Assembly: GCA_964483375.1 (NCBI GenBank)
Contig: CAZABJ010000014.1
Span: forward strand, 1-48,501
Direction: 5' to 3'
Length of the DNA: 48,501 nt
Source of the DNA: JAUIEH01 sp964483375
GTDB lineage: Bacteria; Pseudomonadota; Alphaproteobacteria; Caulobacterales; Maricaulaceae
Positions 1 to 9,100 of this stretch are shown here, piece by piece; the stretch's first letter is position 1; every line of letters begins with the position of its first letter. The notes under the pieces are model-generated. The model was given only the letters and a program-made list of their open reading frames with translations, was not told where the DNA came from and ran no database searches. A program made the translations under genes and the position numbers.

Positions 1-68
1 ACATTCTCGAAGCCGCCGACGCGCGCGGGCTACAAGACGGTCTTCAGCGACGGCTCGCGACCGGTTAG
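1..68 (+). CDS. possible 3' end of an unidentified gene (partial)
   Basis: One frame is open from the window edge (first full codon at base 3) to a TAG at 66-68 and would encode about 21 C-terminal residues ending LQRRLATG. The composition is Ala/Arg/Leu-rich, as in real proteins here, but so short a stretch can be open by chance. No family can be assigned. The 120 bases between this stop and the next start hold no recognisable terminator. Confidence 0.27.
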   Translation, partial: ILEAADARGLQDGLQRRLATG

Positions 69-189
69 GCGGTTCTAGGTCCCGCTCCCGGGTCTCACAG
101 CGCCAGGGGGCCTGCGCCAGCGCGCCGAGAACGACGTCATTCCTGCGCTTCGCCTTCACGCGCCCGTCGAGCGCTGCTAGGCGAGCGTC

Positions 190-1068
190 ATGACCGACGC
201 CTCCGCCGCCCCGCCCGCCCTCACGCCGCATCTCGCTGATATCGCCGCCCGCTACGACGCCCTGTTGGTCGATGTGTGGGGCGTTCTGCACAATGGCCGG
301 GAGGCCTTCCAAGACGCCGCCGAGGCGTGCCGACGTTTCCGCGCTGAGCGAGGGCCGGTGGTGCTGATTTCAAACGCGCCCGCGCCCGCCCGGTTCGTGA
401 CGCGGGTGTTCGAACGATTGGAGCTCGCTCAGGACTTTTTCGACGGCGTAGTCACTTCCGGGGACGCCATCCACGCTGAACTGAAAGCGCGCGCGCCGGG
501 CCCCGCCTTCAAGCTGGGGCCGGACTGGGATGATCGGCTCTACGAAGATACGGGGCTGGCCTTCGCGTCCTTTGACGACGCGGCCTTCATCTCCTGCACG
601 GGTCTGTTTGAAGACGAGCGCGAAACCCCGGACGATTACGCCGAAATGCTCGCAGCCGCGAAGGCGCGGGAGATGGAGCTGGTCTGCGCCAATCCCGACA
701 TCGTGGTGCAGCGCGGAGACCGGCTCATCTATTGCGGCGGCGCGCTCGCCGAGGCTTATGCAAAACTCGGCGGCCGGGTGGTTTACGCCGGCAAGCCGCA
801 CGCGCCGATCTACGCGCTCGGCTACGCCGCATTGGCGCAAGCCGCCGGGCAAGCGCCCGCGCGCGAGCGCATCCTCGCTATCGGCGACGGGCTGGACACC
901 GACATACTCGGCGCAATGAACGAGGGGCTCGACGCGCTGTTCGTCGCCCGCGGGGTGCATGCCGAAGAACTCGCCGGCGCGGGAGACCTCGACCCGGACG
1001 CTTTGGCCGCGCTCATGGCGCGCCGAGGCCGTCGAGCGGCCTATGCGGCGCACGCCCTAGCCTGGTGA
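190..1068 (+). CDS. HAD-superfamily class IIA hydrolase (TIGR01459-like phosphatase)
   Basis: This 292-residue cytosolic protein is a HAD phosphohydrolase of the IIA subclass, related to NagD and 4-nitrophenylphosphatase. Motif I is DVWGVLHNG with the nucleophile near Asp28, motif II is the Ser in VLISNAP, the motif III lysine lies in VVYAGKPHAP, and the metal-binding motif IV is GDGLDTDILGA. The cap sits between motifs II and III, as in class IIA. Length and motifs match the alphaproteobacterial family usually annotated only as a HAD hydrolase. The physiological substrate is unknown; a sugar phosphate or nucleotide is likely from the family. It starts at ATG 190 and stands alone, with a long repeat-containing gap downstream, so context gives no clue to its pathway. 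Confidence 0.88.
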   Translation: MTDASAAPPALTPHLADIAARYDALLVDVWGVLHNGREAFQDAAEACRRFRAERGPVVLISNAPAPARFVTRVFERLELAQDFFDGVVTSGDAIHAELKARAPGPAFKLGPDWDDRLYEDTGLAFASFDDAAFISCTGLFEDERETPDDYAEMLAAAKAREMELVCANPDIVVQRGDRLIYCGGALAEAYAKLGGRVVYAGKPHAPIYALGYAALAQAAGQAPARERILAIGDGLDTDILGAMNEGLDALFVARGVHAEELAGAGDLDPDALAALMARRGRRAAYAAHALAW

Positions 1069-1156
1069 GGGGCGCGCAGAAAGGAGGACCCGACGCCGTT
1101 CAAGGGTCGCGGGAGCCTAACCTTTGCGGTCTTGGGGGCCTAGCGTTCGCCATTCA

Positions 1157-1351
1157 CGCCCCTGTCATCCTGAGCCCAAAGGGCGAAGGATCTCGCGGCG
1201 ACTAGCAGCTGCGTAGGGCGGTGCTGAGCGAAGCGATGCCCGCCAGGTCGCGCTGCGTCGCGGCGGGCATCGGCCTGCGGCCTCAGCGCCGCCCTACGGA
1301 CTGCGCCCTTCGGCGGCGAAGTCCCTCGCTGCGCTTGGGATGGCAGGGGCG
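1157..1351. repeat. nested inverted-repeat element (MITE/REP-like)
   Basis: This element fills most of the 324-base gap 1069-1392, which has no gene. Terminal inverted repeats of 14 bases lie at 1157-1170 (CGCCCCTGTCATCC) and 1338-1351, with one mismatch. Inside are a 17-base arm at 1212-1228 pairing with 1282-1298 (one G:U) and an 11-base perfect arm at 1234-1244 pairing with 1262-1272. The left end carries the CATCCTGAG..GAAGGATCTC type of sequence seen in many proteobacterial repetitive palindromes. No transposase is encoded. I infer a non-autonomous repeat. No second copy was noticed in the window. Confidence 0.6.
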
Positions 1352-1392
1352 AATATCAGCGGCTAAGGCGCAGACGCTGACGAGCGCCGCGT

Positions 1393-2076
1393 CTAGTCAA
1401 ACAGCTTATCGATGTCGCCCTGGTCGAGGCCATTGGTCTCATTGGAGCTGAATAGGGCGTCAATGGCGTCTTGGCCGACCGCCGGACCGTCGATTTGCGG
1501 GCCGTTGAGCAGATTGTCCTCCGCCCAGCGTTCCTTTTCGGACTGTTCGCTCTCCGCGTCCGCCACGCCCATCACTGAGGCGAAGCGCGAGATGCGTTCT
1601 TCGATATGGGCGAGGGTGGCGACGACTTTGGAGACGCGTTGACCCGTGATGTCCTGGAATGAGCACGCCTCGATCACGCGCATCATGGCTGCGTCCACCT
1701 CGGCCTTGTAAGCGTCGGCGTCATCGCCCGCATCCAGCTCCAACATGGCTTCGGCTTCGCGCATGATGTCGTCGGTCGCCCGTTCGGTGTCGCGCACCAC
1801 CGCATCCAGCTCAGCGCCGGCGGAGGGAAGGCGTGCGCCACGAATGTCGTTGGGACGAAGATTGGCGATTTCGTCGCGGGTGCGTTTGATGTAGGTGGCG
1901 ATGTAACGGAACTCGCCATGGACGCTGGTGTCGAGCGAAGAGAAGAACAGCTTCATCGCTTCGACGAGATTTTCGGCCAACGACAACACTTCCATCAAGC
2001 GCGGGTCGTTGAGGTCGGCTTGTTTAATGTCGGCCAGCGCGCCGCGAATGCGGTCGGCGACGTCTTGAGCAGGCAT
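1393..2076 (-). CDS. cheZ: protein phosphatase CheZ
   Basis: CheZ dephosphorylates phospho-CheY and so resets the flagellar switch signal. The 227-residue protein is helical and has the diagnostic SFQDITGQRV segment; Asp142 and Gln146 correspond to the catalytic Asp143 and Gln147 of the E. coli enzyme. The C-terminus carries two acidic peptides, QDAIDALF at about 202-209 and LDQGDIDKLFD at 217-227, both resembling the CheY-binding tail of CheZ and the FliM N-terminus. It lies 41 bases downstream of cheY on the same strand, so enzyme and substrate are probably co-transcribed. No other chemotaxis or flagellar gene is in the window. The start is ATG 2076. Confidence 0.9.
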   Translation of the reverse strand: MPAQDVADRIRGALADIKQADLNDPRLMEVLSLAENLVEAMKLFFSSLDTSVHGEFRYIATYIKRTRDEIANLRPNDIRGARLPSAGAELDAVVRDTERATDDIMREAEAMLELDAGDDADAYKAEVDAAMMRVIEACSFQDITGQRVSKVVATLAHIEERISRFASVMGVADAESEQSEKERWAEDNLLNGPQIDGPAVGQDAIDALFSSNETNGLDQGDIDKLFD

Positions 2077-2117
2077 GGGCTTTCCTTACCGGATGACAGG
2101 CGACGACAGCCGGTCGC

Positions 2118-2504
2118 TTAGAAATCGCCGATGACCGAAACCATCTTCGATTTCAGCGTGGCGGCGTTGAACGGCTTGACGATGTAGTTGTTCACGCCGG
2201 CTTTTTTGGCGGCCACCACGTTCTCGGTTTTGGATTCCGCGGTGACCATGATGAACGGGGTGCCTTTGAGCTTTTCGTCCGCCCGCACTTCGCGCAGCAG
2301 CTCATAGCCGGTCATCGGTTCCATGTTCCAATCGGAAATCACCAATGAAAACGGCTGCTTACGAAGCTTCGACAACGCCTGCTGCCCGTCCGCAGCGTCT
2401 TCGACATTGTTGAAACCGAGCTGCTTCAGCAGGTTTCGGATGATCCGGATCATCGTCTTGTAGTCGTCAACCACAAGAATCGGCATCGTCATATCGACGG
2501 CCAT
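2118..2504 (-). CDS. cheY: chemotaxis response regulator CheY
   Basis: This is a stand-alone receiver domain of 128 residues. The acidic pair Asp13/Asp14, the phospho-acceptor Asp58 in SDWNM, Thr88 and Lys110 in VKPF are all present, so it should be phosphorylated by a CheA-type kinase. There is no output domain, as in CheY proteins that bind the flagellar motor. The partner phosphatase cheZ follows directly. Start ATG 2504 is chosen because GGAG lies 8 bases upstream; MTMPILVVDD, six residues in, is an alternative. Its kinase and receptors are not encoded nearby. Confidence 0.92.
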   Translation of the reverse strand: MAVDMTMPILVVDDYKTMIRIIRNLLKQLGFNNVEDAADGQQALSKLRKQPFSLVISDWNMEPMTGYELLREVRADEKLKGTPFIMVTAESKTENVVAAKKAGVNNYIVKPFNAATLKSKMVSVIGDF

Positions 2505-2630
2505 GCGCTGCGCTCCATTCGCCCTACGTCGTCTTGCGCCAATGGCGTTGCGACGGTTTAGTCTGGCGACAGCTTAGGGGCGGAGCGCCTAAGATTCGGT
2601 GAAACGCAAGGACATGAGGGAGGGGCGCTG

Positions 2631-3083
2631 GTGAGCGAGGCCCTGGAACACGGCTATTATTTGGAAGATCTCGCCGTCGGGATGTCCGCGGAGAAAGTCC
2701 ATCTGGTCACCGAAGCCGACGTGGAGACGTTCGCTCAGCTCACCGGAGACACCAATCCCATCCACATGGACGAAGCCTTCGCCGCCAACACCATGTTCAA
2801 AACGCGCATCGCCCATGGCGCGTTCATCGCGAGCTTGTGCTCGGCGGTGATGGGGACCCAACTTCCCGGACCCGGCGCTATCTTCCGGACCTTGAACCTG
2901 AACTATCGCGGCCCGGTGCGGATCGGCGAGGAGGTGACCGCGCGCGTCGAAGTGACCGATGTGGATGATGCCCGCCAAATGGTGAAGTTGGCGATCACCT
3001 GCATCGTGCGCGGCCGCAAAGTCGTGCGCGGGGACGCCGGCGCTTGGGTGGCTCGGCGCTCAGATGTGGAGAACGCTGCGTGA
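2631..3083 (+). CDS. MaoC-family dehydratase ((R)-specific enoyl-CoA hydratase-like)
   Basis: The 150-residue protein has a single hotdog fold of the MaoC/PhaJ type, which hydrates trans-2-enoyl-CoA to (R)-3-hydroxyacyl-CoA. The catalytic signature TGDTNPIHMDEAFA (Asp and His) and the following RIAHGAFIASL segment are clear. The gene begins with GTG 2631, behind a strong AGGGAGG sequence 8-15 bases upstream; no ATG in frame fits better. The stop overlaps the ribF start by 4 bases (GTGA), so the two are translationally coupled. That coupling is not a known metabolic link. Candidate roles are beta-oxidation intermediates or polyhydroxyalkanoate precursor supply; the sequence does not decide between them. 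Confidence 0.85.
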   Translation: MSEALEHGYYLEDLAVGMSAEKVHLVTEADVETFAQLTGDTNPIHMDEAFAANTMFKTRIAHGAFIASLCSAVMGTQLPGPGAIFRTLNLNYRGPVRIGEEVTARVEVTDVDDARQMVKLAITCIVRGRKVVRGDAGAWVARRSDVENAA

Positions 3084-4009
3084 TCCTCGTTTCGGGGCTC
3101 GACCAGGTTCCGGCCGAGGCCCGCGGCGCGGCGATCGCGCTAGGCAATTTCGACGGCCTGCACAAGGGGCATGAGGCGGTGCTCGCCGCCGCCCGCGACG
3201 CCGGGGCGCCGCTAGGGGCGCCATTGGCGGCGGCGACGTTCAGCCCGCACCCCCGCCGGTTCTTTCAACCCGACGCGCCGCCCTTTCGGCTCATGAGCGA
3301 CGAGACGCGCGCCCGCGCGCTTGAGGCGCGTGGCGTGCGCATACTTTTTGCGCTGCCCTTCGATGCGGCGATGCGCGAACGCACCGCTGACGCGTTCGTC
3401 GCACACGTCTTGGCGGAGCGTTTGGGCGCACGCGCCGTGGCGGCGGGCTTCGATTTTCGGTTCGGGCGCGATCGAACAGGCGACGCCGAGGCGTTGTCCC
3501 GGCTCGGCGCGGCGGCCGGCTTGACCGTGCGCATCGCAGATGCGGTGGATGAAGACGGCGCGAAATGCTCGTCCTCCGCCATCCGCGCCGCGCTCGCCGC
3601 CGGCGACCCTGAGGGCGCAGCCCGGATGCTCGGGCGGCCTTGGACGATTGAGGGGGCGGTGGAGGAGGGCGATCGCCGGGGTCGCCAGCTTGGTTTCCCG
3701 ACCGCCAACGTTCCCCTTGGCGATCTCGTGCGGCCGCGCTTCGGGGTTTACGCCGTGGAGGCGCGGATTGAAGGCGATCCGGTGTGGCGGCCGGGCGTCG
3801 CCAATATCGGCGTGCGTCCGACCTTTGATGGGGAAGCCCCACGGGCTGAAGCGCATCTTTTCGACTTCGCCGGGGATATCTACGGCCGCCGGTTGGAAAT
3901 CGCGCTTCGCGCGTTTTTAAGGCCGGAGCGGCGCTTTGACGGGCTCGACGCGCTTAAGGCCCAAATCACCGCGGACTTGGAGGCCGCGCGGGCCGCCCTG
4001 GTCGGATAG
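3080..4009 (+). CDS. ribF: bifunctional riboflavin kinase / FAD synthetase
   Basis: RibF converts riboflavin to FMN and FMN to FAD. The N-terminal adenylyltransferase half shows GNFDGLHKGHEAVL with the HxGH nucleotide-binding motif and SSSAIRAAL near its end. The C-terminal flavokinase half shows GRQLGFPTANV and RFGVYAV. The length of 309 residues is normal. Start GTG 3080 overlaps the preceding TGA by 4 bases; this removes twelve unconserved residues from the longest open frame and begins just before the conserved region. It probably shares a transcript with the MaoC gene upstream. Confidence 0.93.
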   Translation: MILVSGLDQVPAEARGAAIALGNFDGLHKGHEAVLAAARDAGAPLGAPLAAATFSPHPRRFFQPDAPPFRLMSDETRARALEARGVRILFALPFDAAMRERTADAFVAHVLAERLGARAVAAGFDFRFGRDRTGDAEALSRLGAAAGLTVRIADAVDEDGAKCSSSAIRAALAAGDPEGAARMLGRPWTIEGAVEEGDRRGRQLGFPTANVPLGDLVRPRFGVYAVEARIEGDPVWRPGVANIGVRPTFDGEAPRAEAHLFDFAGDIYGRRLEIALRAFLRPERRFDGLDALKAQITADLEAARAALVG

Positions 4010-4114
4010 CCGCCGCAGTTTCTCCCGAAACAACTGAGATTGCATTGGGACACGCTTGCGTTCGCGCCGCTAGTCTCCGCCAAAGGGGGACCGCGTTTTG
4101 GCAGGGGGGGCGAG

Positions 4115-6127
4115 ATGCGACGCAAGCGGACGGATTGGCCCAATGGTCAAATGGCCGTGGGCGTCACCGGGCATCGAACCAACAATCCGACGCTCGTTCA
4201 AAACGAAGCGCGCGTAGCCGCCGTCATCGCAACGCTCCTGGAAACCGTCGAAGAGGCCGCACGCTCGCGCGGGGCGGCGTATTTCGCTGGCGAAGACGAC
4301 ACGATGGGCTTCCGTCTGCTGACAATGCTCGCGGACGGCGCGGACACGATCGCAGAGCAGCAAGCCCGGACGCGCGGATGGGAGATATGCGCGCCCACGC
4401 CGTTCGGGCGAGCGTTGACGGCGGCGATGTTGGCCGTGGACGCCGCCGATATTGGTGACATCGACGCCTTGCTGCAGCTGGACGCCCATCCGCCGGCTGA
4501 CGACGCGCCGCCGGCGTTCCACAAAGCCGCCGCTATGCTCGCGCGGACCCGCGACGCGCGCGTGATCGCGTTGGCCGAGCGCGACGATGAGTTCATTGCG
4601 CGCTGGAAGTCCGCGCGGGCGGCGAAAGACGCCCATCCCGAGGCGTGGACCCGGTTCGTCGACGTGTGCTCGCAACGCTATGCGCTCGGCGCACGGCTTG
4701 TCGTCGAACACGCCGACTTGTTGATCGCGGTTTGGGATGGGGAGAGCCGCGCGACGGTCGGCGGGGCGGGCCGCACGCTTGAGGTCGCGCTGAATGACGG
4801 CGTGCCCGTGATTTGGGTCAATCCCGCCCAGCCTGAAAACTGGCGGATTTTAAGAACGCGCGCAGACTTGGCCCAAGCGCGCGCCGACGACCCTGGCGAC
4901 GCAAACTTGGACGTGGTCTCAGCCTTGGTGGGATCGCTGATCGCGCCCGGTGACCCTGACCGGCCCGAAGATGTCAAGGCGTCGCGCGGGCTGGCCGCTT
5001 TTCGCCGGGTTCGCCATCGTATGTTCGGTTCGCTGGTTTGGAGCGGTTATCGGTTGTTGGAGTGGGGGTTCGGCGGCGCGCCGGACGGGGCGCGCACGGC
5101 GTTGCTGCCGCGCTTCGCAACGCCGGAAACCTATGGCGAGACTGAGCTAGGAGGCGTCTACGGCAAAGCGCGCGATCTGCTCGAGGACGACCCAGACTTT
5201 GTCGACAAGCTCCAAAGGGTCACCTCGCGCCGCTTTGCGCTGGCCGACGGCAGCGCCACGCGCCTGTCTGACGCCTATCGCGGCGGCATGGTGCTCAGCT
5301 TCGCGCTGGCATGGATCGCGGTGGTGGGCGGCGCCCTCGGGGCGGAGTCGGCCGACGCGGGGATGGCGTGGCCCTGGTTCGCCGCGCAATTCGCCACCAT
5401 CAGCGCCATTCTCGTGCTTACGCTGACGGGACGCGCGGTGTTTCGTTGGCATAGGCGATGGCTGGAGACGCGTCGGGTGGCGGAGTATCTGCGCCACAGC
5501 CACATCTTGGCGCTTTTGGGCGTGATGCGGCCGTTGGGACGATGGCCCGGCGCCGTGGGGGATCTGTGGCCGGAGTGGTACGCGCGGCAGACATTGCGTG
5601 AGATAGGGCCGCCGCGCGCGACAATCTCAGCAGACTATATTCGCGGCGTGTTCGAAGACGTGGTGCTCGACCATGTGGTGGGCCAAAGGGACTATCACGA
5701 CGCCAAGGCGCGCCGGCTGCAGTCCGTGGACCGTGCGCTGGAACGATTTGCAACGCTGGTTTTCGCCTTTGTTTTCGTGGTTGTCGGCGCGTATCTCGCG
5801 ACGACCTTTCTGGAGTTGGGCTTCTCGCTGGACGCGCGCCATATCGGCGTGTTGGGCGTGGTCACCCCGATGCTCGCCGCCACCATCGCCAGCATTCGCT
5901 TTTTCTGCGACTTCGAGCGCTTCGCCGACATTTCCGTCGCCGCGGCGGCCCGGTTCCGGAATATCGAGCGCGACATCACCGCCATGTTGGAGACCGAAGG
6001 CGCGCGGTTCGACTACGAAACCGCTTCCGCGATTTTGCATCGCATCGATGGGGCGACGGTTTCCGAACTCGAGAGTTGGCAAGCCATTTTCGGGACCAAA
6101 GGCATGATGACGCCGACTTACATGTGA
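4115..6127 (+). CDS. SLOG-like domain protein with four C-terminal transmembrane helices
   Basis: This 670-residue protein begins with a Rossmann-like region of about 280 residues resembling the SLOG superfamily, which binds nucleotide-derived ligands: GVTGHRTN at 16-23, DGADTIAE at 74-81, ADLLIAVWDG at 200-209 and GGAGRTLEVAL at 216-226. A linker follows, then membrane helices at about 391-410 and 421-441, a basic cytosolic segment, two more helices at about 546-567 and 575-596, and a cytosolic tail. No signal peptide is seen. SLOG domains joined to membrane segments are predicted sensors or effectors in nucleotide-signal conflict systems, but no CD-NTase, CARF or other defence gene is adjacent. 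Start ATG 4115 has GGGGGGCGAG before it; the frame could extend to TTG 4040. The function is unknown. Confidence 0.7.
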   Translation: MRRKRTDWPNGQMAVGVTGHRTNNPTLVQNEARVAAVIATLLETVEEAARSRGAAYFAGEDDTMGFRLLTMLADGADTIAEQQARTRGWEICAPTPFGRALTAAMLAVDAADIGDIDALLQLDAHPPADDAPPAFHKAAAMLARTRDARVIALAERDDEFIARWKSARAAKDAHPEAWTRFVDVCSQRYALGARLVVEHADLLIAVWDGESRATVGGAGRTLEVALNDGVPVIWVNPAQPENWRILRTRADLAQARADDPGDANLDVVSALVGSLIAPGDPDRPEDVKASRGLAAFRRVRHRMFGSLVWSGYRLLEWGFGGAPDGARTALLPRFATPETYGETELGGVYGKARDLLEDDPDFVDKLQRVTSRRFALADGSATRLSDAYRGGMVLSFALAWIAVVGGALGAESADAGMAWPWFAAQFATISAILVLTLTGRAVFRWHRRWLETRRVAEYLRHSHILALLGVMRPLGRWPGAVGDLWPEWYARQTLREIGPPRATISADYIRGVFEDVVLDHVVGQRDYHDAKARRLQSVDRALERFATLVFAFVFVVVGAYLATTFLELGFSLDARHIGVLGVVTPMLAATIASIRFFCDFERFADISVAAAARFRNIERDITAMLETEGARFDYETASAILHRIDGATVSELESWQAIFGTKGMMTPTYM

Positions 6128-6149
6128 GGCGTCCCGCAATGGAGGCGGA

Positions 6150-9100
6150 CTAGTAGTCCCTTCGCCAGCGCAACGACACCGACGCGCCGGAGGTTCCGCC
6201 AAGGCGAGAGGCGAGTTCCAATTGCGGTCGCAGCCGCCATTGGATCTCCGCCGAAGTCCCCGCCACGGCGCTGCTTTCCACTTCGAGATAGACGTCATCG
6301 CCGATATAGCGGCCGCCCGTGACCACGGGACCGGTTTCTTCTCCCGAACGCACTCCCAACCGGTCGACGCCGAGGCTGCGTCGCAGCGCGCCGAGAATGT
6401 CCACGCCGCCGCCGCCCGCTAGCCCGGCGAGCGCGTTGGCGAGCTGGGCCGCCTCCAAGGCGCTCAGTTCTGACACGGACCGCCCGAACAGCAACCGAGA
6501 CAGGATTTCGTCCTGAGGATAGGCCGGTTGGCTTTCCCACGTGATCGCAGGGTCCGACGCGGCGCCGGAAATGCGGATGATCGCGGTGAGATCGGCGCGC
6601 TCTCGGCGTGCGGTGAGGTCGATGCGGGTCTCATCCAACGGCCCCACCAGCTCGATGCGCGCTTCGTCAAACACGAACCGCTCGCCGAGGGCCTCCAGCG
6701 CGCCGCGGATCAACCTGACTTCCCCGACGACAGAGGGGTCGGCGGCCGATCCGGTCGCTCTAGCGTCCACGGCCCATTCCGTCTCCAAGCCCGAGGCGCG
6801 GAAAAACACCCGGCGATCCGCGCGCACTGCGAGGTCAAGCGACAGGTCGAGCGGCGGCCCGACAGGCGGAGGCGGGGCGAGGTCGTCGGGTCTGTTTACG
6901 GGGACGATTTCCAAGACCACCACGCCGGGCGGGCCGAGTTCGGGCGGCGCCAGGTCGGCTTCGTCGATGCGCAGTTCCCCCGAAACCTCAACGCCAGCCT
7001 CAACGAGACCGATGCGAACCTCGCCGCTGCCGATGGCGCGCGCATCCGCCCGGTCGACCAGCAAGAGCCTGTCGAGGACGAGCTCGAGCGCGCCCGCGCC
7101 CGCGGCGATGTCATACCCGCCGGTCACGCTGAGCGCGCCGCCGTCTGGATCTGTTGCGCTGAGCCGGTCCAGGCTCAGACGGCCGCCGTCGAATGCGGCT
7201 GCGGCGTCAATGTCGCGAAGAGCGAGCCCGGTTGCGGCGTCGCGGACGGCGCCGTCCGACAACTGACCGCTTCCGGTCACCGCCGGAGACGCCATGGTTC
7301 CGCTCAAAGCGGCTTGAAGCGTCACCTGGCCCGCCGCCTCGATATCGCCGAACGCAAGAAGCGCAACCGCTTCGCCCAGCGCGCCTTGGATGTCGAGGAC
7401 GCCGGACAGCGCGCCAGCATCGTTGATGCGGATCGCAGGCGGCCAGGCCGCCAAAGAAACCGGCGCCGACAACGTCCCGCGCATCTCAAACCCGCCGGTT
7501 TGCGCGCGGGTCTCCGCGTCAAGAGCGTCCCCGAGCCTCATCAGCACGGATGCTGAGGCTGGTTCCGCTTGGCTCTCCGCTGCGGTCACCCCGGACAAGG
7601 CGAGTTCCGCTTCGCCCTCAAGCCGGTCAACGCCGGAGAGGGCGATCGCGCCGTCCGCCAAGCCGTCCATCGGTCCCGAAAAACCCATTGCGGACAACGC
7701 GCGCAGCGGCGCTTGTGCGAGTTGAGCCTCAAAACGCGTGGCCTCCGCGCGTGCGAACTCAATGCGAAGCGCGCCGCCTAACGACGTGGTCAGGCTCGCC
7801 GAACCCGCCAGCCCGTCGGGCGCGAAGGTGAAGCGCCAGGGGTCTTCTGCGGACAGGGCGAGTTCGCCGATGTCGGCGAGCGGGGAGAGTGTCGCAACGA
7901 TCTCGCCGTTCTCGCTGCGGCGAATGGCGCCGGCCGCCGCGAGGCTGGCCGGTTGCGGCAGCGTCGCCTCCGCCTCGAGGCGCACCGACAGCGCCTCAAG
8001 GTCGCCGAACAGCCGCAGCGTCGCAGCGGAAAGAAGGGCGTTTTCGCTGAGCCGTCGTTCGCCGAGCGTCACAACGGCTTCCACCACTTGGCCGCCGTCG
8101 GCTGCTCCCAGCGTGAGGCGGGCCTCGGCGTTTTCCTGCGGCGCGGCGAGGCGCAAGTCGCCGCGGGCGAGGGTGTCGGACCCTAAGGAGAGCGCCCCCG
8201 AGGCGCTCACGCCCAGGGCTTGTCCGCGGATCGCTTCGAAAGAAAGCGCGTCGGGCGCGAGGGCGAGCCTCCCCTCGAGGAAGACCGTCTCGCCTTCGAA
8301 CTCTGCGTCGAAGCGCAGCGGGCCGGCGAAAGCCCCCTCGGTCTCGGCGAGCGCCATTCGGACGCTGGGGGACGCCAACCCCGCATCGCCGGCGGCGATC
8401 CGGTCAGCGGCCGCCTCCAAGCGCAACGCGGGAGATCCCAGAACGCCGCGCGCCTCACCGCGCAGCGCCAAAGCGCCATCCAGCGCGATGGCGCCGCCCA
8501 GACCGCCAGGCGCGATCGCGAGATCGAATGTTGCGAGGTCGTCTTCGTCCGGGCCCAATACGCCTTCAGCCGTCCCGATGAAGCCTGCGCCTTCGGCGGT
8601 GACCTCCGCTAACCTAATCGCGCCCCCATGCAGCTGCGCTGAGACCGTGAACGCGGGTTCGGGGCCGAGTAAAGCGTCAAGCTCGGCTTGGGCGAGACTG
8701 AGGCCCGCCGCACCGCCCGTCGCTGACACGACCAAGGGGCGGCCTAGTCCGGCCCGGTCAGCCGACAGGGTGGCCTGCGCCGTCCCCGCCGCGCCTTCCA
8801 TCATCGTTGCAAGCGCGGTCAGCGCGAGGTCGACGCGGAGGGAGACCGCGCCGTCGCCGGTGAGGCGTCCGGCGCCGGCCGCCTCGCCGAACGCGCCGCG
8901 CAACGCCGCGCGGTCCAGGGCGATGTCACCGCTTTCGATGACATACCCCGCCGCGACAGAGAGCTCCGGCCGTTCGCCGAGGGCGCGCGCGAGAGGCGAG
9001 CCTGTGTCTGAGACGAGGGCGGAAATCGTTGCGGCCAAGTCGAGCGCGCCGTCGTCATGGGTGAGCGAAATCGGTCCGGATGCGGACGCTATGCTGACTG

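Noticed and set aside
4115..6127. Reading the SLOG-membrane gene as part of a multi-gene defence island
   Set aside because: Its neighbours are ribF and tamA/tamB, which are housekeeping genes; no cyclase, nuclease, toxin or integrase is nearby.
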